A stretch of 64,000 nucleotides of DNA, taken from the NCBI GenBank assembly GCA_035610835.1, contig CM069448.1:12338462-12402461 (forward strand). Direction: 5' to 3'. Position 1 is the stretch's first letter. Every line of letters begins with the position of its first letter. Below the pieces are notes generated by a model. That model saw nothing but the letters and a program-made list of their open reading frames with translations. It did no database searches and was not told where the DNA came from. This document shows positions 9,982 through 22,300 of this stretch, in pieces. The stretch is from Ophiura sarsii. Taxonomy: Eukaryota > Echinodermata > Ophiuroidea > Amphilepidida > Ophiuridae. The position numbers and the translations under genes are program-made.

Positions 9982-12096
9982 CTAGTCTAACTGGAGAGCT
10001 CCTTTGAATGACTCTACAGTAGGGCGCTGGACAGTAGATTGGGGGAGGGTGTTCCAATCGCGTACGGTGCGGGGAAAAAATGTAGACAAATGATAGTCTC
10101 TAGCCGAATATGGAATGTTGTAGGCACATGAGTTTTCTACGCGAGTGGGCTTTTGTAGCTGTTTGGAGACCAGATAGTTGCTTGGGTCAATGGCAACATG
10201 TTGATTGTGGATTTTGTAAAACATTGATAATCTTGCCAGTCTGCGTCTAGAGGCCAAAGTAGGCCAGTTGAGTTCGTCTAACATTGCAGTAACACTTTCT
10301 GTTCGCTGGTATCGATGTAGTGCAAATCGTGCTGCACGCCGTTGTACTTTCTCAACTTTGTTGGAGAGGGTGCAGGTGCTGGGATCCCATAAAGTGCTGC
10401 TATATTCCAGGATTGGTCTAACTAAGGATTTGTAGGCTTGTTGTTTGACGTTGGTATTTCTGATGTTGATGTTCCTTCGCAAGAAATTTAGGGTGTTGTT
10501 TGCTTTTGTTGTGATGAGATCAATGTGCTTATCCCAGCGTAGATCGCTTGCGATGGTTACCCCGAGGTATTTAATGTGATCCACATGTTCTAATTGTTGG
10601 CCATGGAGGACGTAGTTGTAATGAGTGGGTTGTCTTTTTCTGGTGATGCTAATGATCTCGCATTTTTTAGGATGAAACTCCATCATCCACTTACTTTCCC
10701 ATTGTGACAGGGTGTTAAGATCATTCTGGAGGAGTTGGGCATCTTCCTCGCTCTTGACGGTCATATAGATCATGGTATCATCGGCGAACAAACGTGTTGT
10801 AGAATTTAGATTTTGAGCAATGTCATTGATGTAGAAAAGGAACAAACAGGGCCCAAGAACAGATCCTTGCGGCACGCCAGAGATTACTGGGGCTTTATTT
10901 GATGCAACACCGTCCAGAACAACAGATTGGGTTCGATCGCTGAGGAAACTCTGAATCCAAGTGTTGGTTTCGCTGTCAATGCCGTACCATTTGAGCTTCT
11001 CTATCAGTCTTTTATGGCCAACCTTGTCAAAGGCCTTGGAGAAGTCTAGTACGCACACGTCGGTCTGCAAACCATCTTGCATGTTGTTGGCAATGTCTTG
11101 GATGAGTTCTAAGAGTTGTGTTTCACAGGATCTTTTATCCCTGAAGCCATGCTGGAGTGCATAGAAAATATTGTGGCGAGCAGCGAAGTCCATAACATTG
11201 CTACAGATAATGTGTTCCATAATTTTTGAGGCAACACATGTGAGGCTAATTGGCCGATAATTTGAAGGGTCGTACCGCTGGCCTTTCTTGAAAATTGGGG
11301 TCACATTGGCATGCTTCCATTCCTTTGGTACAACACCCTCTGCAAGCGACTTTCTGAAGATCCTTGTGAGTGGATCTGCGATGACATCGGCAAGTTCTTT
11401 AAGCACACGGGGACTTATATTATCAGGACCAGCAGCTTTTCCTGGTTTTAAGTTTTGTAATAATTTCAAGACGCCTGGAGTGGTGATGTTAATGTCACGC
11501 ATGCTGGGAAAGTTATGATGAGGTGGAGTTTCATTGAAGTCAGTTTCCTTAGTAAATACCGACTGAAACTGCTGGTTAAGTGCCTCCGCTTTCAGTTTTG
11601 CGTCAGATACCAATCTACCATTGACTTTGAGGGAAGTGACACCGGAGAAGTCAGATTTTTTATGCTTGATAAAAGTCCAAAAACGTTTCATACCACAGTA
11701 GGTGCTCTGATCAGACTCTTGTGGAGATACCACACTGTTGATGTAGTCCCAGTAGGCTTTGCGAAGATCTTTTTGCACTTCTTTTTTCAACCGCTGGAAA
11801 CGATTTTCATCCCGTAGGCGTCCACCTTTTTTGCTGGCTTTGAAGGCTTTGTTTCTTCTCCGGATCTTTCTTTTGAGATCAAGGTTAATCCATGGTTGGG
11901 AGTCTTTTGTTTTAGCCCTTATTTGTGGAATGAATTTCTTAATTCCTGCATCGAGTCCATGCTTAAACATACACCACAGAAGTAGTGTAAGATTTTTATA
12001 TTGCCAAATTGTTTCAAATATTGCTAGAGATGTCGAACTGTTCAATAAATTATAGATTCCCACAGGCAACCTTGTTGCCCCCCAAATGAAATCCAC
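9982..12096 (-). CDS. LINE reverse transcriptase (CR1/Jockey group), 5'-truncated
   Basis: An uninterrupted 704-codon frame with a complete non-LTR reverse transcriptase: NVTPIFKKGQ, YDPSNYRPISLTCVASKIME, LQHGFRDKRSCETQL, VLDFSKAFDKVGH, GVPQGSVLGPCLF and the catalytic LFADD, then the thumb and the RTVRDWNTLP end. The apurinic endonuclease domain expected before residue about 60 is absent, so the copy is 5'-truncated in the way usual for LINE insertion. The intact RT suggests a recent copy. It lies between the two host genes in the same orientation as MRPS18C. The first Met is only the first in the open frame, not a true start. Confidence 0.9.
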   Translation of the reverse strand: MDFIWGATRLPVGIYNLLNSSTSLAIFETIWQYKNLTLLLWCMFKHGLDAGIKKFIPQIRAKTKDSQPWINLDLKRKIRRRNKAFKASKKGGRLRDENRFQRLKKEVQKDLRKAYWDYINSVVSPQESDQSTYCGMKRFWTFIKHKKSDFSGVTSLKVNGRLVSDAKLKAEALNQQFQSVFTKETDFNETPPHHNFPSMRDINITTPGVLKLLQNLKPGKAAGPDNISPRVLKELADVIADPLTRIFRKSLAEGVVPKEWKHANVTPIFKKGQRYDPSNYRPISLTCVASKIMEHIICSNVMDFAARHNIFYALQHGFRDKRSCETQLLELIQDIANNMQDGLQTDVCVLDFSKAFDKVGHKRLIEKLKWYGIDSETNTWIQSFLSDRTQSVVLDGVASNKAPVISGVPQGSVLGPCLFLFYINDIAQNLNSTTRLFADDTMIYMTVKSEEDAQLLQNDLNTLSQWESKWMMEFHPKKCEIISITRKRQPTHYNYVLHGQQLEHVDHIKYLGVTIASDLRWDKHIDLITTKANNTLNFLRRNINIRNTNVKQQAYKSLVRPILEYSSTLWDPSTCTLSNKVEKVQRRAARFALHRYQRTESVTAMLDELNWPTLASRRRLARLSMFYKIHNQHVAIDPSNYLVSKQLQKPTRVENSCAYNIPYSARDYHLSTFFPRTVRDWNTLPQSTVQRPTVESFKGALQLD

Positions 12097-12290
12097 TGTC
12101 GGTTCATTTGACCAAAGGAATCATGGAATAATGATGGTACAAAGCAAGGACGCTCTAATTATATATCCTGGGTACAAAGTACACAGATGAAAATTGTTCG
12201 CGCGCATTTCTTGACACTGGAATTTCGGGGTGAAATATTGGAATTCAAGGGAAATGTTTGTAAGGAATATGATTCTGGAAGGATTTTAGT

Positions 12291-12308
12291 TTGATTGATT
12301 GATTGATA

Positions 12309-12343
<35 letters not shown>

Positions 12344-12504
12344 ATATTGATATATTGATTGATTGATTGATATATTGATATATTGATATATTGATATATT
12401 GATATATTGATATATTGATATATTGATATATTGATATATTGATATATTGATATATTGATATATTGATATATTGATATATTGATATATTGATATATTGATT
12501 GATA

Positions 12505-12587
<83 letters not shown>

Positions 12588-12588
12588 A

Positions 12589-12680
<92 letters not shown>

Positions 12681-12786
12681 AATTGACTGACTGACTGACT
12701 GACTGACTGATTGATTGATAGATCGGTCGGTCGGTCGGTCGATCGGTCGGTCGGTCGATCGGTCGGTCGATCGATCGATTGATTGA
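12291..12786. repeat. Composite tetranucleotide/octanucleotide satellite
   Basis: About 500 bases in ordered blocks: (TTGA)n, (TTGATATA)n, (TTGA)n again, a short (CTGA)n, then (TCGG)n with TCGA variants, ending (TTGA)n. Neighbouring blocks differ by one substitution per unit. Both strands stay open over long stretches only because of the repeat, so these frames are not genes. Confidence 0.97.
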
Positions 12787-13045
12787 GCAAGAGGAATTTC
12801 CTGATTATAGGTGTGTTCAATAGTGAAATTTAGTCTTTCTGAATTTGGGGGAGAAATCTAAGTCTTTAAAAGTTGGGATTTAGGGGAATTTCTAGGAGTA
12901 GACCTAGTAGGCCTACTAGTTATTTAAAAGCTGTCTATCCTGTTCCTTTTTCTTTAGCTTTCACTTTCTTTTCCATTGCCTTTTTTATCTTTCCCCTTTC
13001 TTCCTTTTACTTTTTTCCCCCTTTCTTCTTTTTTTATTTTTCCCA

Positions 13046-13090
13046 ATGAGTTTGAATTACCCGCCGCGACACTTCAACAGCTCATCCAAA
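13046..13090 (+). other. Candidate upstream ELMOD3 exon with its own ATG
   Basis: ATG at 13046 opens 15 codons (MSLNYPPRHFNSSSK) ending exactly at a strong GTAAGT donor. Splicing to an acceptor at 13311 (CCAACATAG) would give ten more in-frame codons and run into MATEG at 13342. The start context is weak (C at -3). It may be a 5' UTR exon, an alternative N-terminus or chance. Confidence 0.3.
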
Positions 13091-13341
13091 GTAAGTATCC
13101 CCTTTGTAAAAAGGTTATCAATTATGTGTTTATAAATGTAAATACTTTCTGAACTAAATTAAATAAATCTGTCAATGACTGCGAAGTGTGTTACTTTATC
13201 TTTGAAGATGTTTCAACGATTCGGTACAATTCGGGGTACTTTAAAACATGAACTGAGCAGCTTGAAATGTCTACAAATTTTTTGAATTCAATTTTTTACA
13301 CTCCAACATAGAAACACAATAATCATAACAAAATAAGAAAA

Positions 13342-13355
13342 ATGGCGACAGAAGG
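13342..13355 (+). CDS. ELMOD3: ELMOD3 exon 1, start codon
   Basis: ATGGCGACAGAAGG followed by GTGAGT. The ATG has A at -3 and G at +4. Two trailing bases join the first base of the exon at 20767 to keep the frame (MATEG then NIELAVS). The frame is also open upstream to 13312, behind a usable acceptor, so translation might begin further 5'. Confidence 0.65.
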
Positions 13356-16300
13356 GTGAGTCGTTTACTATGGTTACTTTATGCTTTTTCGTACTCGGCT
13401 AGAAACGAATGATTTACTTATTTTTAAGCGGAGTTTGAACTATTTATGTTTGAAATTTGTAGAATATTAAACAAACTTCGTAAATGTAAACAACACATAT
13501 CCTGGGAGGGTGTGCCGCTAGGGCTAGGAGGGCTTTAGCCTTTCGGCTAGTTTAGGCTTTTAGTTTTCATTCCTCGCACTGCAGGTGGCCAAATTGTCCC
13601 TCCGATTTAGTGGACAAATTCGACCACCAAAACAAAATGCGTAATAAATTCACTATTTTTCAAGTTTGAAACCTAAAGGAATTGTTCCAATAGAGTAACA
13701 ATCTGTTGGGGTAAGGTTTATGTTTGATTTCCTGTTTGAATTAGCAAATTCTGATACTTGTTGAAGAGATGAAGAACATTTTGTGTTCTAGACTGAGTTT
13801 GAGACTGAGAGGCTTGATATCTCCAGCACTATATCTTAGTGGATCCACGAGCCTAAATGAGTACTTGTGGCCAATGAAATACAAGGGGTGTGTCAGAGAC
13901 ATCCATTCAGCATCAAGCAAAAGTGTTGTCTAATTGTAAAAAAGGTTTTATAATATAGTGATTGGCGGCGTAACGATACCATGTGATTTTTGTAATAGGG
14001 GTGAGGTGGGGGTACCGTATAGGGAGGGTGTTTGTGATTGGGAAGGGGGTTAGTGATGGGGATGGTATTTGTTGTTGTGGTGGGAGGGGTTTGTGATACA
14101 GAGGGTGTTTGTGGTGGGGGGTTAGTGGTAGGGAGGGGTTGTGGTGGAGGGCAGGGGTTTGTGGTGGCAAATGGGGATGGGATGGCCCTGGGGAGAGAGT
14201 TTGTGGTGGGAAAGGGGGGATGGTGTTGCGTTTTTCCAAAATTTTCCAATTTCAATTTTAAATGGTTTAAAGTTAGTGAGCAGTAAAGCTTGTCTAAGGA
14301 ATAACATCAAAATTTGTCGTGCATATTACCTTCAATATGGTATTATGGAGTGTTTTTGGCACCCTTGTATCATTTAAAAGCTTAAAATCTGCTCTTTCAA
14401 GTCATACCAATAACTCAGATTTTACTAGGGCCTCCAACATGTCCATTTGATGTGACGGGTCACAATTGGATTTTACGCTTTGTGTGTCGGGCCATACAAA
14501 GCTCATTGTATATAAGTCACTCTAAGTCTAGAATGGCATTCGGTTTTCCGTATTAGTCCATTGGATTAATTTTGTTCTTTCCCAGAGTCATCTTAGTTAC
14601 GAAAGCAAGCTAGCTTTCTTTTAGCAAACAGTTTCATAAACCTGAAGTTTCATAGTCATGAATTACCGGGTGAATTACAACAAGTCGCCTCCATCGATCA
14701 TCGTTTAAAGAACGGCAAGACATGCCTTCTGTCATCGTTTTAAATAACTATCATTAAGCCAGTTCGCTTTTTGATTTATCGTAAGATAAATAGACCTACT
14801 GCCTTCTCATATAAGTTTAATATGAGCTATACATGCCGCGTGTCTTTTAGTCCAATACGGAATAAAGCACATTAGGCCTACACAACATTCAGCAAGACAT
14901 TTAATTGTCAGATTTTAATAAGATATACTTTCCTAGTTTGGAAATTTATCATTTTAAATGTCGGAAAAAGAGCCAGCGTTTATCGTGTTTCATTCGGAAG
15001 CTTTTACCGTGTGACATAGAATCAAATATATTTTGTGAGATAAGACAAAATAGGAATTTCAAGTTTAGAAATTCAATGTTGTTTGTTTTAACAACACATC
15101 ATCTAATAGGTTTTGCCACGACAAAGATTTTGTCGGACACGTTGCTTTCAGTTGATTTTCTTTTAAATCATCTTCATCAAAGTTTTCTGTTTTGGAATGC
15201 TACTTATTTTAGATTTTCTAGTTTGAACTTCTATTATAGCATTTTACAATCGGTGGTTTTAAAAGAGTTAGTTTGGTCGTCCGAAAGCAGGTACCCCTGG
15301 TACCCTCCCGCTCTTTTGTAAAGATCATTCTGCACTCAAGCATCAACATGAGCAAACTAAGCACTAAGTCGTCTCGTGGTCCTCGTCCAAGATCAATCAT
15401 CTCTACATCACCATCGCAGCCTCCTTCAAGCAGCCTAGCAGAGCCCAGCAGCCCAGCAGAGCCTAGCCAAGTATCAGACACGTCACCGATCCAACCAGGC
15501 CAACCTCAGCGTAAAACACCGCCGCGTGAAATTGGTTAAGAGCTTTCCAAAGTCAGTATGACAGAGGTTAGCGACCATTTAGTTGTAGTGGAACGCAGTG
15601 TCGTTGCCCACACCATTCTGCTAGAAAAGCGCAGAAAATTACGTGAAATGCTCGCGGGTACACGCGAAGTACCAAAAGAATTGCGCGCTGACCGGGGTAT
15701 CCCTGGCCTTGCTCCTGGCTGTAAGTTCTCAGCCAGGGCTCGGACGCAAGCCGAAACCTTACAAAAAGCACAAGAGCGCGAGTTTATAGATCTATGGGTG
15801 ACAGATATGGAGGTTTACGTGATCCCGGACTCGCTGCAGGCAATAGCAACCATAAGGCTGGCCGCAGAGGCAAAGATGAAGAAGAATATACCGGAAGAGG
15901 AGCAGAGGGACGCATTAAAGTATTTTTTGAATGAGTGCACGAAGATAAACCAAAAGAGGAAGACCCTAGTGGAACAACGACGCCAGCCAGCAAAGAAGAG
16001 AAAGCAAACCAACCAGCAGCCAAGCCAGGATCATCATCAAGGAAAAAAGAGACGACAAGACAGCCGTCCTAGCTACAACAACCAACGGAGTTTCAACTGG
16101 CGTAACAACTGGCAGAGATCAGTTGACCAGAGGCAGTAAGCCTTTGAGGTTTTATCAACGGCTCTTTTCAGAGCCACCAAAGAACAGAGGAAGCACTACC
16201 TCTGTTTTCAACGGCCCTTTTCAGGGCCACCCTACCTTCCAAAAAGAGTTTTGTGAAATGTCAGTATGTTAATAAACTATAGATTCAAAGTTATGAATAA

Positions 16301-19300
16301 TAAAATAAAAAATAAATTAGTTAATTAACTTAAATAGTAAGCAAGTAAGTTTACATTATATGATAGTAATAAAATCATACTCTCTCTCTTATTTAATTAA
16401 ATGTTCTTTACATTTGATTTTAGGGGTAAAAGCAAGTTAGCTTTTTAAGTGTTTTCTTTTTTATAAAAACACGACTCCCCATCTCTTTATTCAAAGAATT
16501 GAATATACTCACTGCTCTACAATTTTCTCAAAAATGCAACGTTAAAGCTACACGGCTTTTTACTGAACTCAGTTTTGGAGTTTCTGGTAATCCTTGATTC
16601 ATCAACAGGAATGTGTCTAACATTCTTTAATATTCTAAGTTCTGAATATAATTTTAGCTCTGTAAAAGTTTTTACGGAATAAATCTAATATATTATATTA
16701 CTTGAAGTAAATGGATACACTTCTAGTACAGTTTTTAAGGTATAAAACTGTTATTTCTTTCATTAAGATAATATGATTGAATTTTACAAGTTCACACCCG
16801 ACACAGTGTTTGCCGGTTTTAGCCTACCTTTCATTTTATTTAATTTATTAAATAAATAAAAGTGTTCTGTTTTCAAATGCTACTTATCTTAGATTTTCTA
16901 GTTTGAACTTCTATTATAGCATTTTACAATCGGTGGTTTTAAAGAGTTAGTTTGGTCGTCCGAAAGCAGGTACCCCTGGTACCCTCCCGCTCTTTTGTAA
17001 ATAGCTACTCTGCATGCCGTCACCGTTGTTTTATCTTAAACATGGTGGGCCGAAGTTACTCTATAGGACATTCTCAACTTATCGTCTCCTCCCTAGTAGT
17101 TTAAACTCAAGGGAGAGGACATTTTAAGTTAGGAATGTTAAGAAGACATATACAAAGCTCATTGTATATAAGTCACTCTAAGTCTAGAATGGCATTTGGT
17201 TTTCCGTATTAGTCCATTGGATTAATTGTGTTCTTTCCCAGAGTCATCTTAGTTACGAAAGCAAGCTAGCTTTCTTTTAGCAAACAGTTTCATAAACCTG
17301 AAGTTCATAGTCATGAATTACCGGGTGAATTACAACAAGTCGCTTCCATCGATCATCATTTAAAGAACGGCAAGACATGCCTTCTGTCATCGTTTTAAAT
17401 AACTATCATTAAGCCAGTTCGCTTTTTGATTTATCGTAAGATAAATAGACCTACTGCCTTCTCATATAAGTTTAATATGAGCAATACATGCCGCGTGTCT
17501 TTTAGTCCAATACGGAATAAAGCACATTAGGCCTACACAACATTCAGCAAGACATTTATTTGTCAGATTTTAATAAGATATACTTTCTTAGTTTGGAAAT
17601 TTATCATTTTAAATGTCGGAGAAAGAGCCAGCTTTTATAGAGTTTCATTCGGAAGCTTTTACCGTTTGACATAGAATCAAATATATTTTGTGAGATAAGA
17701 CAAAATAGGAATTTCAAGTTTAGAAATCCAATGTTGTTTGTTTTAACAACACATCTTCTAATAAGTTTTGCCACGACAAAGATTTTGTCGGACACGTTGC
17801 TTTCAGTTGATTTTCTTTTAAATCATCTTCATCAAAGTTTTCTGTTTTGGAATGCTACTTATTTTAGATTTTCTAGTTTGAACTTCTATTATAGCATTTT
17901 ACAATCGGTGGTTTTAAAAGAGTTAGTTTGGTCGTCCGAAAGCAGGTACCCCTGGTACCCTCCCGCTCTTTGTAAAGATAGCTACTCTGCATGCCGTCAC
18001 CATTGTTTTATCTTAAACATGGTGGGCCTTTACTCTATAGGACATTCTCAACTTATCGTCTCCTCCCTAGTAGTTTAAACTCAAGGGAGAGGACATTTTA
18101 AGTTGGGAATGTTAAGAAGACATATACAAAGCTCATTGTATATAAGTCACACTAAGTCTAGAATGGCATTCGGTTTTCCGTATTAGTCCATTGGATTAAT
18201 TTTGTTCTTTCCCAGAGTCATCTTAGTTACGAAAGCAAGCTAGCTTTCTTTTAGCAAACAGTTTCATAAACCTGAAGTTTCATAGTCATGAATTACCGGG
18301 TGAATTACAACAAGTCGCCTCCATCGATCATCGTTTAAAGAACGGCAAGACATGCCTTCTGTCATCGTTTTAAATAACTATCATTAAGCCAGTTCGCTTT
18401 TTGATTTATCGTAAGATAAATAGACCTACTGCCTTCTCATATAAGTTTAATATGAGCTATACATGCCGCGTGTCTTTTAGTCCAATACGGAATAAAGCAA
18501 ATTAGGCCTACACAACATTCAGCAAGACATTTAATTGTCAGATTTTAATAAGATATACTTTCCTAGTTTGGAAATTTATCATTTTAAATGTCGGGAAAAG
18601 AGCCAGCGTTTATCGTGTTTCATTCGGAAGCTTTTACCGTGTGACATAGAATCAAATATATTTTGTGAGATAAGACAAAATAGGAATTTCAAGTTTAGAA
18701 ATTCAATGTTGTTTGTTTTAACAACACATCATCTAATAGGTTTTGCCACGACAAAGATTTTGTCGGACACGTTGCTTTCAGTTGATTTTCTTTTAAATCA
18801 TCTTCATCAAAGTTTTCTGTTTTGGAATGCTACTTATTTTAGATTTTCTAGTTTGAACTTCTATTATAGCATTTTACAATCGGCGGTTTTAAAAGAGTTA
18901 GTTTGGTCGTCCGAAAGCAGGTACCCCTGGTACACTCCCGCTCTTTTGTAAAATTATATTTCAGCTAAAATTACATTCTTTCTTTTGAAAACATACAGTA
19001 AAAAGCATCATCATTTGGACACAAATTTGTATGCTAAAAATAATTAAAATACGAACTTGAACTATTATTGTACCTCAAGTTTGACAGCATCATCATTTGG
19101 ACACAAATTGTATGCTAAAACAATAAATTAAAGTATGAACTTGAACTATTATTGTACCTCAAGTTTGACAGTAAGTGTGGTACAGTGTGCACCCTTAACA
19201 TTTAAGGTTAATATCAGTAATAGGCTTGCAAGTTCAAGGGTATTTCGATTCCCAGGTACCCGACCTATTTTTCTTTTGGTACCAAAAGATTTTGTTTATC

Positions 19301-22300
19301 ATTTTTTTTTTTATCATTTCTTTTATTTTTTTTATTTTTTATTTTTCAGACTAAAAACTGGTCATTTAAATGGCATCAAGTGACTCCTAACCTGACCCTC
19401 AAGTAACACAATATCATGCCCATGATTGTATCACCTATCTTGGTGTCTTGTAATAATTTGGAAATGTTTTCATTCATTCGAAAGACATTCATTCTAAACA
19501 AGAGACACATTTTTATAATTATTTCTAACAATCAAAAATTTCCTTAATTCAGTAACTTATCATTTAATATGGGAAGAAAAGGGTTGCCTGTAACGTATTA
19601 AAACACTAGCAAGATTTGTTATTGTTTGTATAATTAATTTTGATTTAAAAAAATTGTGATGTTGTAATAACAAATGGTAAATCTCTGTGTATAATATCCA
19701 TCATACAGGGTGTATCAAAAAAAATAGGACTCTGTTTCATGATGGTGTAATTTTTATTATAATCATTGGACCATGACTAATTTAGTCTCAATGTAAAGCC
19801 CAATTAATTATTATGATATCCTGAAAATATGAGATCAATCCGATGAAAAGTAAGAAAACTAGCGTACTTTGTGTAAACCATGTCATTTACTGGTTTGTAC
19901 AATGGGAATTCACACAGTAACAGTCGAGTATTACATGATGAAAGTGCTCGATGTGTAACTCAATAAACCATCCACAGTGGGTTCGAGAACTATTTAACAT
20001 TTTTTCTTAAATTTGCACAGAATATGCATGCATCTGTTTGCAGATTTTTTTAGCCAGTATTGTTTTGTGTCAGAATTAAATGGATTACCAAACTAAACTT
20101 TGCTATTGACTGATAGATTAATTACTATGTTGACAATTATTATAACGTATTGAAACGTAAACCATGTTATTTACTGGTCTTATGCATGTATATCCCATTG
20201 TACAAACCAGTAAATGACATGGTTCACGCAAAGTACGCTAGTTTTCAGATTTCGCATCGGATTGATCTTATATTTTCAGGATATCATAATAATTGATGGG
20301 GCTTTACATTGAGACTAAATTGGTCATGGTCCAATGATTATAATAATAATTACATCATCATGAAACAGAGTCCTAATTTTTTTGATACAACCTGTTCACA
20401 AATGAAACATCTTCCTTACCAGATCACAGGCATATAAACAACATTTATAATTTGATTCGACTCAAAATTAGTTATTAATTATTTTTAAAATTTAAATACA
20501 TTATACAAACATTTAACAAATATTTCCTGAGGTAATAGGTCATTTTTGGTAAAGTATGGGGATAGGTCATCCTAATTAAAAAAGATGTTGGAAAAAAATG
20601 TTTAAAAAAAACCCCTTTTTAATTTTTTAAATTACAATTTTTGGAATCCGGGTACCCAATTTGGTACCCGAGATATCGGGCGGGTACCCGGGTACCCGGG
20701 AATAACTTGCAACCTTTATCAGTAACCCCCTTAATGTCCTTGTTTTAATATCTCACTTGATTTTAGGAATATAGAATTAGCAGTAAGTGCCGATGACGAT
20801 CACGTTAATGGAACAGTAACCAAGGAAGATGAAGATGAAGACGATGAGTTTGCTGGCATCTTGGAAGAAACAAATACATCGCCAAGAGATGAGAAAGTTG
20901 GTAACATGGCAGCAGTTAATTATAAGGTGTCGATGGAAGAGTATGAAAAGGTGTGTAGAGTATTATTTGGGTTTAGACGAGGAAAAAAAGAAACCCAGTT
21001 CTACAAATGTACGGGCCTTACAGACCCATTTTTTTAGTTGTTAATAAGTTTGATAACACCTGCAGTAAAACTTGCCGGACCCAGGTTGCGTAAACAGCGA
21101 ATGAAAACAGAGCATGTGGTACGCACATGTACACCATGACGCGTGCACAGAGTGCAATTAGTTATTTTCAATGCACTCTATGTATTTTATTTCCTTGATT
21201 TTGATTGGGTATACACTACTAAGAGTGTCTGAATGTTTCAAGGCTCATTGCTTGAATTTCTTCTAGGCTCAAATGTCTAATTAGATGCATATTCCCAATA
21301 ATTTATTAGGTTGACCTGTTCAATACCTCCTCCTCTGGTACGATACCTGCAGAGGAGAAATCAACAACTCATGAGCAGTCAGAGTCCAGTCCTTCTCCAA
21401 CAGATGATATAAGTGGTGGTGACAGTATGCAGGTAAATAAGGGACAAATACCAATATTGCAGAAACAAAATATACCCCAAATTGGGATTTTGCCCCTGTG
21501 ATAAAATTACATCTTCTTGATTGATTGTTCTCTCTCGGACTATCATCAGTTTGATAACTTCTTAATCCGAGAGTTCATCTGGAATCCTGATGTTGAATGC
21601 ACAATGTGGACTTCGCAGTGTAATGACGCGCTGTTATTCATAACATCGGACACTCTATCACTACGTGGCTGTTGCGGTTACCCAATAGTTGTATCGGATG
21701 CATGGGAATTGTTAGAAATGATTGAGATATGATTTAACTGATTATAATGGATTTGAAGTGACAGTCAGTTAGTTGATACAGTCACCTGCAAGTACTAGCA
21801 ATTTGTCTCAATTTAATTGGCAATGTATAGGCGACACATGAGGACAATGATGTGGTTGACCTCGCATAAAATATGTGAGGCGCGTAAAGTATGCAAGATC
21901 AACCTCACCCTGTGCGCATCCATGGTGTGTAATATGTAAGCTTAACCTCTTGGCGTCGATTGGTCATTGGGGTTTCTATGAGTTATTAAGCATGTGAGAT
22001 GATCTGATCATAAGTGTACCTGTGTGCTGATGATGTGCCTTGATACTAAAGGACACATCTCAAAGAACTCTCACATAACAAAATGTTCACTTGAAACAAC
22101 TGATACATGTAGGTCTATATAGACTGCTCACACAAAGTTAGGAAACTTTTTTTAATCAAGTATATTTTTATTATTTATTACCCTCTTTGTATCTGTTATA
22201 TATCAATGGAAAGCTGAAGTGTTCCTCTTTAAAATTATACCACATTTGCAATGATTACATGTTGCTGAACTTGGCAACATGACTGAGAATGAGGCAAAGA

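Larger units (their letters stand above)
14494..18952 (+). mobile_element. Retroelement cluster in ELMOD3 intron 1 (A/B direct repeats plus gag-like frame)
   Basis: Order: A (14494–15322), gag-like frame (15348–16139), two histone-type stem-loops (16160–16228), non-coding DNA, 3' part of A (about 16860–17001), B (17002–17149), A (17150–17976), B (17977–18123), A (18124–18952). The outer A copies can be aligned base for base at an offset of 3630 with only scattered differences; the middle copy is more diverged. A lone A does not show an LTR-type primer-binding site at its end. The A–internal–B–A–B layout recalls split direct repeats of tyrosine-recombinase retroelements (DIRS/Ngaro/PAT). Stacked solo LTRs with LTR = B+A is the alternative. 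No RT, RNase H or recombinase is present. Confidence 0.6.

Noticed and set aside
12245..12820. 191-codon minus-strand frame of Ile-Asn-Gln-Ser repeats
   Set aside because: It is the translation of the tetranucleotide satellite.
13893..14255. Proline-rich minus-strand frames
   Set aside because: Translation of a G/T-rich low-complexity tract.
14905..15321. 138-codon frame in the A repeat, also at 18535–18951
   Set aside because: The middle A copy has a stop in the same frame and the product is low-complexity Phe/Leu/Ser. It is probably repeat leader DNA.
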